The notes under the pieces were generated by a model. It did not search any database. It saw nothing but the letters and a program-made list of their open reading frames with translations, and was not told the DNA's origin. This document shows, piece after piece, positions 33,522 to 43,810 of a stretch of DNA of 64,000 bases. Within the stretch, counting starts at the first letter, position 1. Every line of letters begins with the position of its first letter. The stretch comes from Acorus gramineus. Lineage: Eukaryota > Streptophyta > Magnoliopsida > Acorales > Acoraceae. Both the position numbers and the translations under genes were made by a program. The stretch covers positions 19,216,895 through 19,280,894 of the forward strand of contig CM060853.1 of assembly GCA_030737835.1 (NCBI GenBank), in the 5' to 3' direction.

Positions 33522-36058
33522 TTATAAAACACGGGCTTCATTTTTTAGCTTGTCGATGAGCTCGTCAACAGAGGAAAGTATAACACCTGCTTTTCTCTTG
33601 GGAGGCTCACTGATCTGAACAACCTGCAAATCAGACTTTATTTCCACATTCAGATCTTCAGGGGTCACCTTCTTGATAACCTTTGACTTTGCCTTCATTA
33701 TGTTTGGGAGTGTTGCATATCGTGGCTGATTCAATCTCAAGTCTGTGCTGTAACCAAAATGGCAACCATAAAATTAGAAATGAAAACAAAATCCTAGATA
33801 TCAGGATTGACGCATACAGATTGATTAATATGAATATGTCAATGCAGTGAATCATAGATCACTCAATCATTTGATAGCATGGTGTTTGCAACAGAAGATG
33901 CATCATGTAGCCAACTGTTCTGTAAATGAATTTAGTCGATTCACATTCAATGGGGCTATTTGAGACTTTTTTGTGATTAAATGCTAGCAAGAAAATCTGT
34001 GTGTCTCAAATAGAGAATATGCAAAAAGCTAAACTTACTGAATACAAAAGCATACATGAAATTTGATTGCATGCATAAGAAATAAAATATTAACAAATAA
34101 CTGTGATTTCCAAAAAAAAAAAATCATAATTGAAGAACCAACAAAATTGTAGTCATCTTGGAAACATGGAGGAAAAAAAATACCATAACTCCCGAAATTA
34201 AGTGTACAAACACATTTGCAAATGATTCCTATTTTCCAATGCTGGGGAAAGTTTATGCTAATGATTTCTATGTTCTATGCTCCGAGAAAACAAGGAAAAA
34301 TTCTCAGTGTTGCAAATAGATCATAAGACAAGGACATTGAAACTAAAAGGAAACCCGTATTGGCAAGTGAAATAATAGGAGTGGACAGCATTACGTGATT
34401 ACTGCCGGTAAATTTAAGCATAAAGTTTCGAGGCCCCCATCCACCTCCCTTTCCACTGTAGCTACTTGTCTTTCTTTGTCCAATATAACCTACTACAACG
34501 CAGGAGAAGAACGGACATCAAACAAATTGAAACCAAAATACTTGAGCAGAACTAAATATGTTGCAAAAGTAAATTGAAAGCTCTTATAATATTTTTCACA
34601 GACACCCACCAAGGACATTAGACAAATGAACATTATAACTTCTGAAAAGAATTTTCTTGGATCATGTCTGCCTACACTGTGATATGATGTAGAGAAAGGA
34701 AACAAGTTAACCAATACTTGGTCATGAGAATTTACCTTAAATCAAATTTACCTAAAATGATTTCAATTCTCAAAAATGTGATTACTATTCATCATTATCA
34801 GACCTTCAATGCTTCAAGTCCCAAATACCACCAAGAAAATTTAAGTGACATATGGTTTACTTCAAAATTATGCTTGAACATAAAACAATGTTAAACCAAC
34901 TTATGCATTGTTACACCATCAAATTATCATAGGATATATTTTGCGAACCCAAAAGGTCCAAGAGAAGCATTTCGCTGTAGATTGTGATACCCATAAGATT
35001 CCCCAAGCTGAGGAAGTAGTTAAAGCATACCATGTTGCATGATTTGAAGCACTAGGCAGTCAAAAGACAACAAATAAGTAGGCCAGCTGCAGTTAAAATA
35101 AGGATGTTAAGATGGACAGGCAGCAAAACCACGAGAGATTGTATAAACAATTTCACAGTAGAGAATTAGGACTTAGGACCAGGCTCGACATGGATGAATA
35201 TACAGGACAACTCTTGAGGTGGTCTGGTTATGTACAGTAATCATCATGGACGCAGATAATAAGAAAGGGTGTCAATTCACTCAAACCAAAAGTACTACTT
35301 TTACAACAAAAGAAGGGTCACACAACAATTTGTTTCAAGTTGTTAACACCCAATAGGAGGGTATTGAGAATTTCGTCTGAGATCAAAGTCCAACATTTAA
35401 CACTTTCAAATTGCGAAATTCTAATTGCCCACACATGTATGAGTATAAGAGCTGACCTTTGAAGCGAAGGTACCCTGAGGCCACTTGAGGAGCCCGGCAA
35501 CCATCTGCCCCGTCTGATTACAATCATCATCAATAGCCTACAAAGAAGAAACCATCAATCGCCATTAACACACAAATCAAATTCCACATCACAAAATCAA
35601 CCGCAAAAAAACAACCTGCTTTCCAAGGATCAAGAGCCCGGGCTTCTCGGACTCGACGAGCGCCTGGAGGATCCTGGCGACGGAGATCGGGTGAAGCGCG
35701 GCGCCGCCGGTCTCGACGTGGATGGCGCGGTCGGCGCCCATGGCGAGGCCAGTGCGGAGGGTCTCGGCGGACTGGGCGGGCCCAGCGGAGACCGCGATGA
35801 CCTCCGACGCGGCGCCGGATTCTTTGATGCGGAGGGCCTCTTCGAGGGCAATCTCGCAGAATGGGTTCATCGACATCTTCACGTTCGTCGTGTCAACCCC
35901 GCTCTGATCATTCATTCAACGATCGGTCAATCAATCAATCAATGAAGAAATATAAGGGATTTGGTGAGAGAGCGAATGAATTGAGAGACCTTGTCGGGCT
36001 TGACCCTGATCTTGACGGCGTAATCGACGACCCTCTTCACGGCCACCATTATCTTCAT
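33522..36058 (-). CDS. ETFB: Electron transfer flavoprotein subunit beta
   Basis: Five exons on minus: 36058-35990, 35903-35616, 35537-35457, 34489-34395 and 33747-33522, giving 252 residues, the normal family length. It starts [20 protein letters not shown]. The family signature is complete near residues 155-175: V-x-R-x2-D-G-G-x-E-x-L-x4-P-x-V-I-T. Then come [20 protein letters not shown] and the C-terminal [20 protein letters not shown]-beta pairs with ETF-alpha in the mitochondrial matrix, binds AMP, and carries electrons from flavoprotein dehydrogenases (in plants, branched-chain amino acid and lysine breakdown) to ETF:ubiquinone oxidoreductase. No cleavable presequence is seen, as in other ETF-beta proteins. 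Exon 4 is short (95 bp) and easily missed. All splice sites are GT-AG; nothing is broken. Confidence 0.95.
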
Positions 36059-36059
36059 C

Positions 36060-37000
36060 TTCTTCTTCGTTGGTCCTCCCTTCCACCGATTTGGCGGGGT
36101 TCAGAGAATGAAGTCTTCCTGTCGCCTAATTAGATACGTACACGGATTATCAACCGTCGGGTTTTTCGAATGGACGGCTATTGGGACATGTTATTCATGG
36201 TAAGAGAGTCGCATATAACCCCATTTATGGCAAGAAAGATTGGGAAGGATAGTCCCACCAGCTTTTTAACCCCGCAATCCTAATTTTTTATTTTTTCCAA
36301 ATCCACTAACCAAACCCACCGCCCTTTCTTTCTCATGGTTTATCTTCTCTCTCCTTCCCCTCAATCCTCCTCCGCCGCCGTCGCACATCACCACCATTGT
36401 GGCCACCACCATCAGGACCACCACACCACTACCACGGCCACTATCATAGCCTCTACGGCCTCACTCGTGCTCCTCCAGCCCTTCCTCTGACCTACTCCAC
36501 ATTCTCTCTCTCCCTCCCCATTCCCAGCCCCTGCCTCCTCCACCCATCTCACCCTTCTCTTTCTCCTCCTCCTCCTTCTCCGTCATCACCATCGCCGTTG
36601 ACGGTTTTATGAATTTCGATCTCCAAATCACAATCTAGAAAACAATAAACACCGCCTTTTCATTGAATCAGATCGAGATGTAGTATCATGTGCGGGGATT
36701 GGGGAGAACCCAATTCAAAATTCAATTTTTTTCAGCGATTCAACCGATGTGACCCACATTGAATTTCATTTTTTCGATGGGTGTAGCAGAGGGACGGAGA
36801 AAAAAAAACAGAAATAGAGAACAAAGGGGGAGCGGTGGTGGTGGGACTAATGACTTTTTTAGCAAATAAAAAAATGAGTTTTGAATTGTTTATAACTAGT
36901 GGGTTCAAAAAATTGGATGGTGGGTGTCGGTAGTGGAATTTGGATGGGGGGATTTCTCCCGTAAACTTGAATCCTGGTCCGCCTCCCAGCTTGTCAAATC
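36060..37000. other. ETFB upstream region, no gene seen
   Basis: Holds the ETFB promoter and leader. 36350-36610 is C/T-rich (runs of CTCC and CCACCA) with an open but low-complexity Pro/Ser/His frame, which I do not call a gene. GCGG/GGTGG text around 36835 partly mirrors CCACCG around 36320, so a decayed inverted-repeat element is possible. Confidence 0.4.
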
Positions 37001-38150
37001 ACCACCCGGAAGAGTTTTGTTGAGTCGTTCGATAGCTTATCAGGAAGATAGAATTTGGGTGTGATCAAAATTTGCTGTCTCAAAAAGTAAGAAAAATTGG
37101 TGTTACTGTTGATCCCCTCCGTAGGAAATTGGTGAGTTCTCCTCTTTGAACTATGGCTGACTACACACAGATTGAAAATGAGAAATCATTTCTACTTGAT
37201 AAAAACTTGAAAAAGGGGCTGCTGAAAAAGTGGAAAGGTCGCCGGTTACTCTAACCTTGGCGTTTGGGTCTGACGACTAGTTTGAACTAGCCGTTTGGTA
37301 CCTGATTTTCAGATTTTCTGGATTTGGGCAAAACCTAGGTAGGGAATTGGATTTGGCTTGGCTAGGATTAAAAGGGGTTTAACCAGAAGTTTAAAGAGGG
37401 TTTATGGAGAGTGGAATTTAATAGAAAGTAAGTTTCCTTCTCTCTCAAATAAGACTTTCTCTCTCTCAAAAGAGTTTCAAGTGATGGAATGATCAAGTGA
37501 GTGTAGTAGTAGAATTGAAAGATGTTTGATGTTGTAGAAAGGTTTTGAACCTCTCTATTTTGTAGTAAAAATGAAGCAAGAGAGTTACTTTTGGACAATA
37601 GATCAAATTGGATAAATAGAACTATTGATTTTACTTCCATTAGATCTTTGTGTTCTGAAACTTGATCCAGGAGGGTGACAGCTACTTGAATTGAGCCATC
37701 GGGCGGCTAAGTTTAACCACCAACTTTGCATCATGATCTGTCATACAACCCATCTCTGACAAGCGGTGGAATGAGTCGGGTACTAGGATTGAGCCGTCAG
37801 AGAATGACAACTAAATTGAATAACCCGCCTCAATGATTAGCATTAAATATCAACTTTATGTTCCATATCTAGAAAGCGGTTGGATGACAGATTGATGAAT
37901 TTAACCGTCGGGGAGAGACAACTACTTTAAAGTAGCCGCCTGGGTTCTGACCTCTTGATTTTTTTAAGTGTTTGACCAGATCTTTTTTATTTTTTCCCTC
38001 TAATTGAACTAAATTGTTTTCTTTAAGGTCAAAATGTGATTTATTTTTAAATGTTACTTGAGATAATTTACTTTTCTTTGAATGGTCAAATTGGAGTATT
38101 TGGATAGTTGTCCCTTCGAGAGATTTCCACATATAATAAAGATAACGTCA
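37000..38150. other. Repeat-like intergenic with short palindromes
   Basis: A loosely repeated motif, GAC-x3-CTA-x-TTTGAA-x-TAGCCG, occurs near 37268, 37676, 37797 and 37915. Two versions are clear palindromes (CTAGTTTGAACTAG and CTACTTTAAAGTAG). Minus-strand frames at 37368-37640 and 37869-38132 are Ser/Lys-rich without known motifs. Probably retroelement-derived. Confidence 0.35.
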
Positions 38151-38910
38151 TGATAGCATAAAGCACTAATATACTCGATCATTTTTGCAAACGATCCCAA
38201 TTGTCTGTATATTGTGCTAATACAATGTATATTATGATAGAATAATGTATACTATATTATCGTAGTATATGAACTATTACACTGAAACTATTATTTTTTT
38301 TTTTAAAACAAAAAATATATTAATGTATGTTAGTGTATACTTCATTTTTTTAATTATAATATATATGTACTTCAATGTATTAATGAATAATTTTTTTAAA
38401 AAAACCAATAACGACTAGACTACAATGAATATATAATATTTCGGGTCTATGTAATAAAATCATACACAATGAACTACATGACCCACTTAGAAGAGAAGAA
38501 AAATGTTATCCAATTTGTATATCAAGATAACGGCGCCCTTTTAGAAAAGAAGAAAATTTGGAGACTTTTCATACTATTGTTTATATTAAAAGTTTCAAAC
38601 CCATGAATTATCTCAAAAATATGCATCTCCAATTCCAGGAAAATAAGGCATTCCATCTGTATCAGATGCACCATTGACAAGCTTAATGAAGTCCATTGAT
38701 AGATAAATAACATATGTACAATTGTGGCCTGTTGAAGTACAAAATATATAAGCTTCCTTATAACTTAGCACAAGCTTCCTCATAACTTAGCACAAGCACA
38801 GGGATGCCGGGCATTCTCTTGATAAATAACAACAATCCGTGGTTGGAATCATATGCTCCATCTTGTTGAAAACATTCAGAGTGGTCGAGCAGAAATTTCC
38901 TGGAGCGCTG
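38150..38910. other. AT-rich intergenic and CDT1 3' region
   Basis: 38160-38420 resembles the AT-rich repeat at 10020-10470. 38510-38914 is probably CDT1 3' UTR or flank; the GCTTCCTTATAACTTAGCACAA text occurs twice in tandem (about 38753 and 38773). Confidence 0.5.
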
Positions 38911-38914
38911 TCCA

Positions 38915-41900
38915 TTATGATGCTTCACTAAGCTTTTGGCGTATTGACTCGGGGCTTGATGTGTTGTTAATTCTGTTGAATGAAAAACACACGGATGAGA
39001 TTGATGTTGATCTCTATTAAATAGTGGGTTAATCATTTCAGAAATCCATTTCTGGCACAAACTATACAATAAATGTTATATAACTATCTTAACATGTGTG
39101 TAAACTTACTGATACAAATAATCCCCAGTGGATACCAGCTTTGCACTAATCCAATCAGGAGCCAGTTCTTCAAATAGCTTGAGTTGTTCCTCCACTTCAC
39201 CTGATTATCCAAATCTTAGAAGGTTAGCTCCCAAAAACATTTTTGTGGAAATAAATAGGTCATACAATCTATAATTTGTTTTGAAGCCTTACTTTTATCA
39301 ACCACATCACAGTGGCTCACAATTATCTTGTGCATGAGCTCCTGTTTAGTAATTACTGAGCGTTTGACAGACTGAAATATGAGCCGGATCATATCAAAGA
39401 GCTTAGGCAACGATGCCACCATCTGCCGACGCCTCTTTGCTTCTGCAACACCTGCTTCTTTCTCCCACTTTGCCTTCCTCTCCTTCTCCCTCACCTATGG
39501 TAGAGCCAATGAAATTAAACAAAATCATTAGTACAAACTGTACTACGATAAGCATTTAAGCATGACTTGGGCGAGAAGGATTTACCGACTCCAAAAGGGA
39601 CTTTGGAAGGAAACTTAGAATATCAGCACCATCTGATGACCTTGCTTCCTCATTCTGTTCGTCTTCGAGCTTTGCTTTCTTGGTGGGTGAAAAGAAATTG
39701 GAAAGGGTCACACGCCGAGCCACTGATCTTTTTACAGGTGTGGTGGACTCGGAATTTGGGCTCAGGAGGCTTCTCTTTGGGGTCTGAAGGTCAGGAGTAA
39801 CAGTCATCAGCCTCGCTGGAGTATTCAGTTTGGAAGGAGTTTCTTCACCAACTACTGCTTCTGGTGAAGAAGAGGCTGTGGTCTTCATCAGCTCAGTGTT
39901 CTCCTCTTGGGTTGAGAAAGAAAGAGAATTGTTTGGCAAACTATTACTTAATGGTGGTTCTGGCAAACATTTAGTGAGATATGGAACAGTGGATGATGAT
40001 GGATTCACAATTGGATGAGTTGATACAGTGGAAGGGCTGATTGACCCAAGAAACTTGGTTTTCTGTGTGTCTGGAACATGAACTTTCTGACAGAAACGTC
40101 TCTGGAAAGATCGAGACAGATGAGATGGTGCTGCGATGTGTTGTCCTGAGAGATCACCAGATGGAAACTCAACAGGCAATGAGGGTTTGGAGGGTTTAAC
40201 GATGACTGGAGGTATGATTCGTTTTGCTTGATCGAATGGCTCTGGCAGTGTTTCTTCTGGAACTTCATCAACCTGATTTCAAAAGCACAACTGTTATAAT
40301 AAACTATAACAGATATATAAATGGGGGAAAGAAAGAAGAGGATTCCATAGATCACAATTGTTATTACAAAGTAAAAATATGTAATGAAAATCAGACAAAT
40401 TGAACACTTCTAACCTTTGCATGTAGCACATGAAAAATAAATTAACATGCATCACAACTCATATTTATCTACCCATATATTAGGAGTGTCCAAAGGATAC
40501 AGATATTTTATGCATTCACTTAGAAATTATAGACCATTTCCCAATGTGAATAGTGATGTATAGGGAAGCAGAGTTGTTTCACCAACAGTAATCCTAAAAA
40601 TCAACCAAAATAAAAGCTGGTTTTCTAGAATAGGCAGCAACAAGTGATGTCCTCTTTGCTAGACATGGGCTACGCACAACAGTTCCACATTTGCCTTACA
40701 AGATGATTTTTTTTTGCAACTGATACTTTTATTGTGGACAGATTGTTCTTTATTATCCCTCTCATTGTTATATTGAATGAATCAATTAGGCTGAATGAAT
40801 AGACCAGACTCATCAAACAAGAAACAATTGATGCAAGGTACAAATTACAAATGGGAGCCTCTGGCCAAGAAAGATCAGTTTTATTTGAAGCTGTCAAATG
40901 TGCAGCATATCATTGTGCATAATGCTAAATTAACCTGAGATTTTATAGAGAAGCATAGAAACATATACCAACAAGAGAAGCCACAATAAAAATATAATGA
41001 ACCAAGCACTTCATCTTCTCACATTTGCTATCCAAGAGGAACCAAGCATGGCACTAAAAGAAAAACATTCCAAGAATTTCGCTAAGATACATCTACTCTT
41101 CCCCCCAAATTCACATTTTTTGAAAAATCAATCTTGTCCTTTCAAGGCATGGAAGTTCACAAGGGTTAAAACCCAGAAACATAATCATAAAATAACCTGC
41201 CTAATATCCTTTACATGATTAAATTGTCATAAAACCATCATAAACAAAAACAAACTGAAAGAAACATGAGAATAACTTTCAAGTTGTCGTCTGCCAAAAA
41301 AAAGAAAAGAAAAAACTAAACATAGGAGAGATGAGAATAAACACACCTCTGGATGTGCTTCGTGGAATTCAACGAGGCGAGCTCTGAAAACCTTGCTCAG
41401 AACCAAAAACTCACTTCCACTTTTCCCTTTTCTGCTATCCTCAAACACACTGGTTTGCAGGCTGATTTGGAGGTCCGGTTTCATACAACATGTCATCTCA
41501 TCATGAATAAGAACCTTCTTTATTGAAATGGCTTCAGGCAACAGATACTTTAATTGAGCTAAACAGCTGTGTGAAAACCTCCTATATATGTAGTAAAACA
41601 CATAAAAATTAGCATGAAATTATGGAAAGACAAGTCAACCAACAACATACTAAAATATCCACAAGAATTCTCTTTCATATTGTTTCATGTCTAAAATTAC
41701 GATCTTCACCGAAAATTTTCTTGATGATAAAATAGATCCCAATAAATAACAGACAATCAACAATCTCAAAAATTCCTGTAAATGATTTAGCTTCTAGAAT
41801 TCCAAATTTAGTTAAGTAAAAAATAACAATTGTGACAAAATTCCCCCCCTCTTAATCTGTTCCACAAACCAAAAATAAATCCTATCCATCAAGAGGACTA

Positions 41901-42603
41901 ATATAACAAATCCTCACATTAGAATAACATTCCAACGAGAACAGTAGATGAAAAAAACAAGAAGCAACGTTGCTACCATGGACTGATAAGATACCTGTCT
42001 GTCAAAGATTCAACCTTCGGGCATATATTCTTGAATATCGACATCGATCCCTTCAAACGAAGCAACCGTATCGAGCTAACCATGCTGTTAAAGAACTTAT
42101 CCAAAATCTCATACCTGTTCATTGAAAATCTTGTCTTAATCACATTATAATTACCACCCACATATCATCAATTTATTAGGAATTTAAAGAACTCACTTTT
42201 CAGGGAGCTTAACAGAGGGCTTCATCTTCGACGGCTTTTGGACAGGATCCATGCTCGAATCAAAGATGGCATCATCTGAAGAGGACCGACTGGCACCGGA
42301 CATGAGGGGATCCGTCCGATCGGCGGACGATCCATCATCGTCCCGTCGCAGGTCCTGTGCGGCGGCGACCCTCAACTCCTTAACCGAGAGGGCAACGTTT
42401 CTGTTCCTGCTACGCCGGTGGAGGGCCGGTGGCTTCTCCGGCGTCTTCGTGCTAAGCGGGTCCGGAACGGAAGGTTCCGGATGGCCGGATCTCGACGAGG
42501 GTCCATCAACGGCGGCCTTTGGAGGGGGATCGGACGTCGATTGTGGGGGTTTCTTGTTCTTTGCGGCGGATCTGGTGAGGGGATATGACGAGATGGCATC
42601 CAT
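38915..42603 (-). CDS. CDT1: CDT1 replication licensing factor
   Basis: Seven exons on minus: 42603-42197, 42114-41995, 41581-41347, 40272-39586, 39494-39293, 39200-39110 and 38972-38915. They join in frame with GT-AG junctions into 599 residues, close to the usual plant CDT1 length. The N-terminal part is disordered and basic (MDAISSYPLTRSAAKNKK). The CDT1 core fold spans about 135-255, from KYEILDKFFNSMVSSIRLLR to LVEFHEAHPE. A long linker holds many SP/TP sites, including TPVK and TPKR of CDK type. The C-terminal MCM-binding winged helix is about 484-599. CDT1 loads MCM2-7 on origins in G1 with ORC and CDC6; in plants it is also linked to plastid division. Residues 441-448 (RVTLSNFF) resemble a PIP box. 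E2F sites upstream fit S-phase control. Confidence 0.93.
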
Positions 42604-42677
42604 GGTTGGGGGAGATGGAGGGAACGAAGGGCAGGGTGGGTTAGGTTTTTATGGTTATGGCGGGAGTGGAAGGGATG

Positions 42678-42688
42678 TTTGGCGGGAA
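42678..42688 (+). promoter_or_regulatory. E2F site, CDT1 promoter
   Basis: TTTGGCGGGAA fits the E2F consensus TTTSSCGC/TTTGGCGGGAA. It is 75 bp upstream of the CDT1 start codon. Plant CDT1 genes are known E2F targets. Confidence 0.75.
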
Positions 42689-42691
42689 CGA

Positions 42692-42702
42692 TTCGCGCCA
42701 AA
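42692..42702 (-). promoter_or_regulatory. Second E2F site, CDT1 promoter
   Basis: TTCGCGCCAAA, the reverse complement of TTTGGCGCGAA. It lies 3 bp from the first site in opposite orientation, suggesting a paired element. Confidence 0.75.
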
Positions 42703-42714
42703 TGCACGCGGCGC

Positions 42715-42775
42715 CACGTGTTGCGCGGGGTTCTTACCGGGTTGGGTCGGGTCACGTGGCCCGCGGGCTGGCCCA
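42715..42775. promoter_or_regulatory. Two G-boxes and a site II motif
   Basis: CACGTG occurs at 42715-42720 and 42753-42758, and GGCCCA (site II/TCP-type, TGGGCC on the other strand) at 42770-42775, all between the E2F pair and the inserted element. They could serve either of the two head-to-head genes. Confidence 0.5.
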
Positions 42776-42809
42776 ACTTCGGTCATTCAATTAGCAGCGA
42801 TTCTGAAAA

Positions 42810-43752
42810 GGGCTCCGATATATGCACCCCATTTTACAAGAAACTCACCCTACTAAAAAAATTAAAAATAGTTTTTATGCACTGTTGCAGTAAAAAGAAA
42901 CCCACCACAAGGTCTGCATTCCCTCTGACGATGGTGGTGAATTATGGTCGCTCAAAGGTCCTGCGAGTTAGAGTCAGAGGTGTTCGATTGAGGGTCTGGC
43001 GTGTGTAACAACCTAAGTCTGCAACCATTTGGGCGACGGTGTTGAAGTATGATCGTTAGAAAGTTCGACGAGCTAAAGTAAGAGAAAATAAATTCACATT
43101 GTTACAAGTTTCAAAACCAATTATGACAAATTTCATATGTAAACACATAAAATATACAACATTGATAAAAAGAAAAATAAAAAAATTACTCTTTTTTTAA
43201 AACATAAAAATAAACATAAAAACAATTACTTGACAACAAGAAAAGGCATACTTCATCTCTACCCTCTCTTTGCTTTCGTATTAGCATTTTATCATTATTA
43301 TTATTTCATGGTATTATTTTTTCTCTTCGTGTACAACTTTTGAAATTTGGACAAGTGTTTTGTAGCGTAGTCAAATATATGGTTGGTTATGGAATGCTAA
43401 CATTGTATTTTGATGCGTTATAAATGTAGCAATGACTGTTTATTCTATGTGTTTAAATGTAAAATTTGTCATATTTGGTTTGAAGCTTGTAGCAATGTGA
43501 ATTTATTCTATCTGATTTTAACTCGTCAGGTCTTTGGGCGACCATATTTCACCACTGTCGTTAGAGTGGTTGTCAACCTGGGTTGGTACACACGTTAAAC
43601 TCTCAGTCGACCATAATTCACTACCATCGTCAGAGAAAATGCTGATCTCAAGGTAGGTTTTCTCTTCCTGCGACCGTGCATGAAAACTGATTTTAATTTT
43701 TTTTTTTAAAGGAGTGGATTTCTTTGTAAAGTGGGGGGCATATATCGCCCCC
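42810..43752. mobile_element. Mutator-like element in the CDT1/TPR promoter
   Basis: Inverted termini of about 150 bp. The left reads GGGCTCCGATATATGC and the right, reverse-complemented, GGGGGCGATATATGCC. Both continue through ...TTTACAA-GAAA..., TTATGCAC or TCATGCAC, then CTCTGACGATGGT and GTGAATTATGGTCG. The flanks TTCTGAAAA (42801-42809) and TTATGAAAA (43753-43761) match at 8 of 9 positions, as expected for an aged Mutator target duplication. No transposase was found. It sits between divergent genes, 207 bp from the CDT1 ATG and 58 bp from the TPR ATG. Confidence 0.85.
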
Positions 43753-43782
43753 TTATGAAAACCTACTCTTCTCCGCCTCCGG

Positions 43783-43790
43783 TAGGGTTT
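43783..43790 (+). promoter_or_regulatory. Telo-box
   Basis: TAGGGTTT, the inverse of AAACCCTA, 20 bp before the TPR start codon. This motif is common in promoters and leaders of plant growth and translation genes. Confidence 0.45.
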
Positions 43791-43810
43791 ATCGAGGGTT
43801 TCAGTCCGAC

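Noticed and set aside
35691-36133. Plus-strand frames over ETFB exons 1-2
   Set aside because: Shadows of ETFB; they lack any family features.
36397-36612. Pro/Ser/His-rich frame
   Set aside because: Low-complexity C/T-rich sequence; no domain, no splice or leader support.
42251-42856. Plus-strand frame of 201 codons over CDT1 exon 1
   Set aside because: Antisense shadow; the minus frame joins correctly to the other CDT1 exons.
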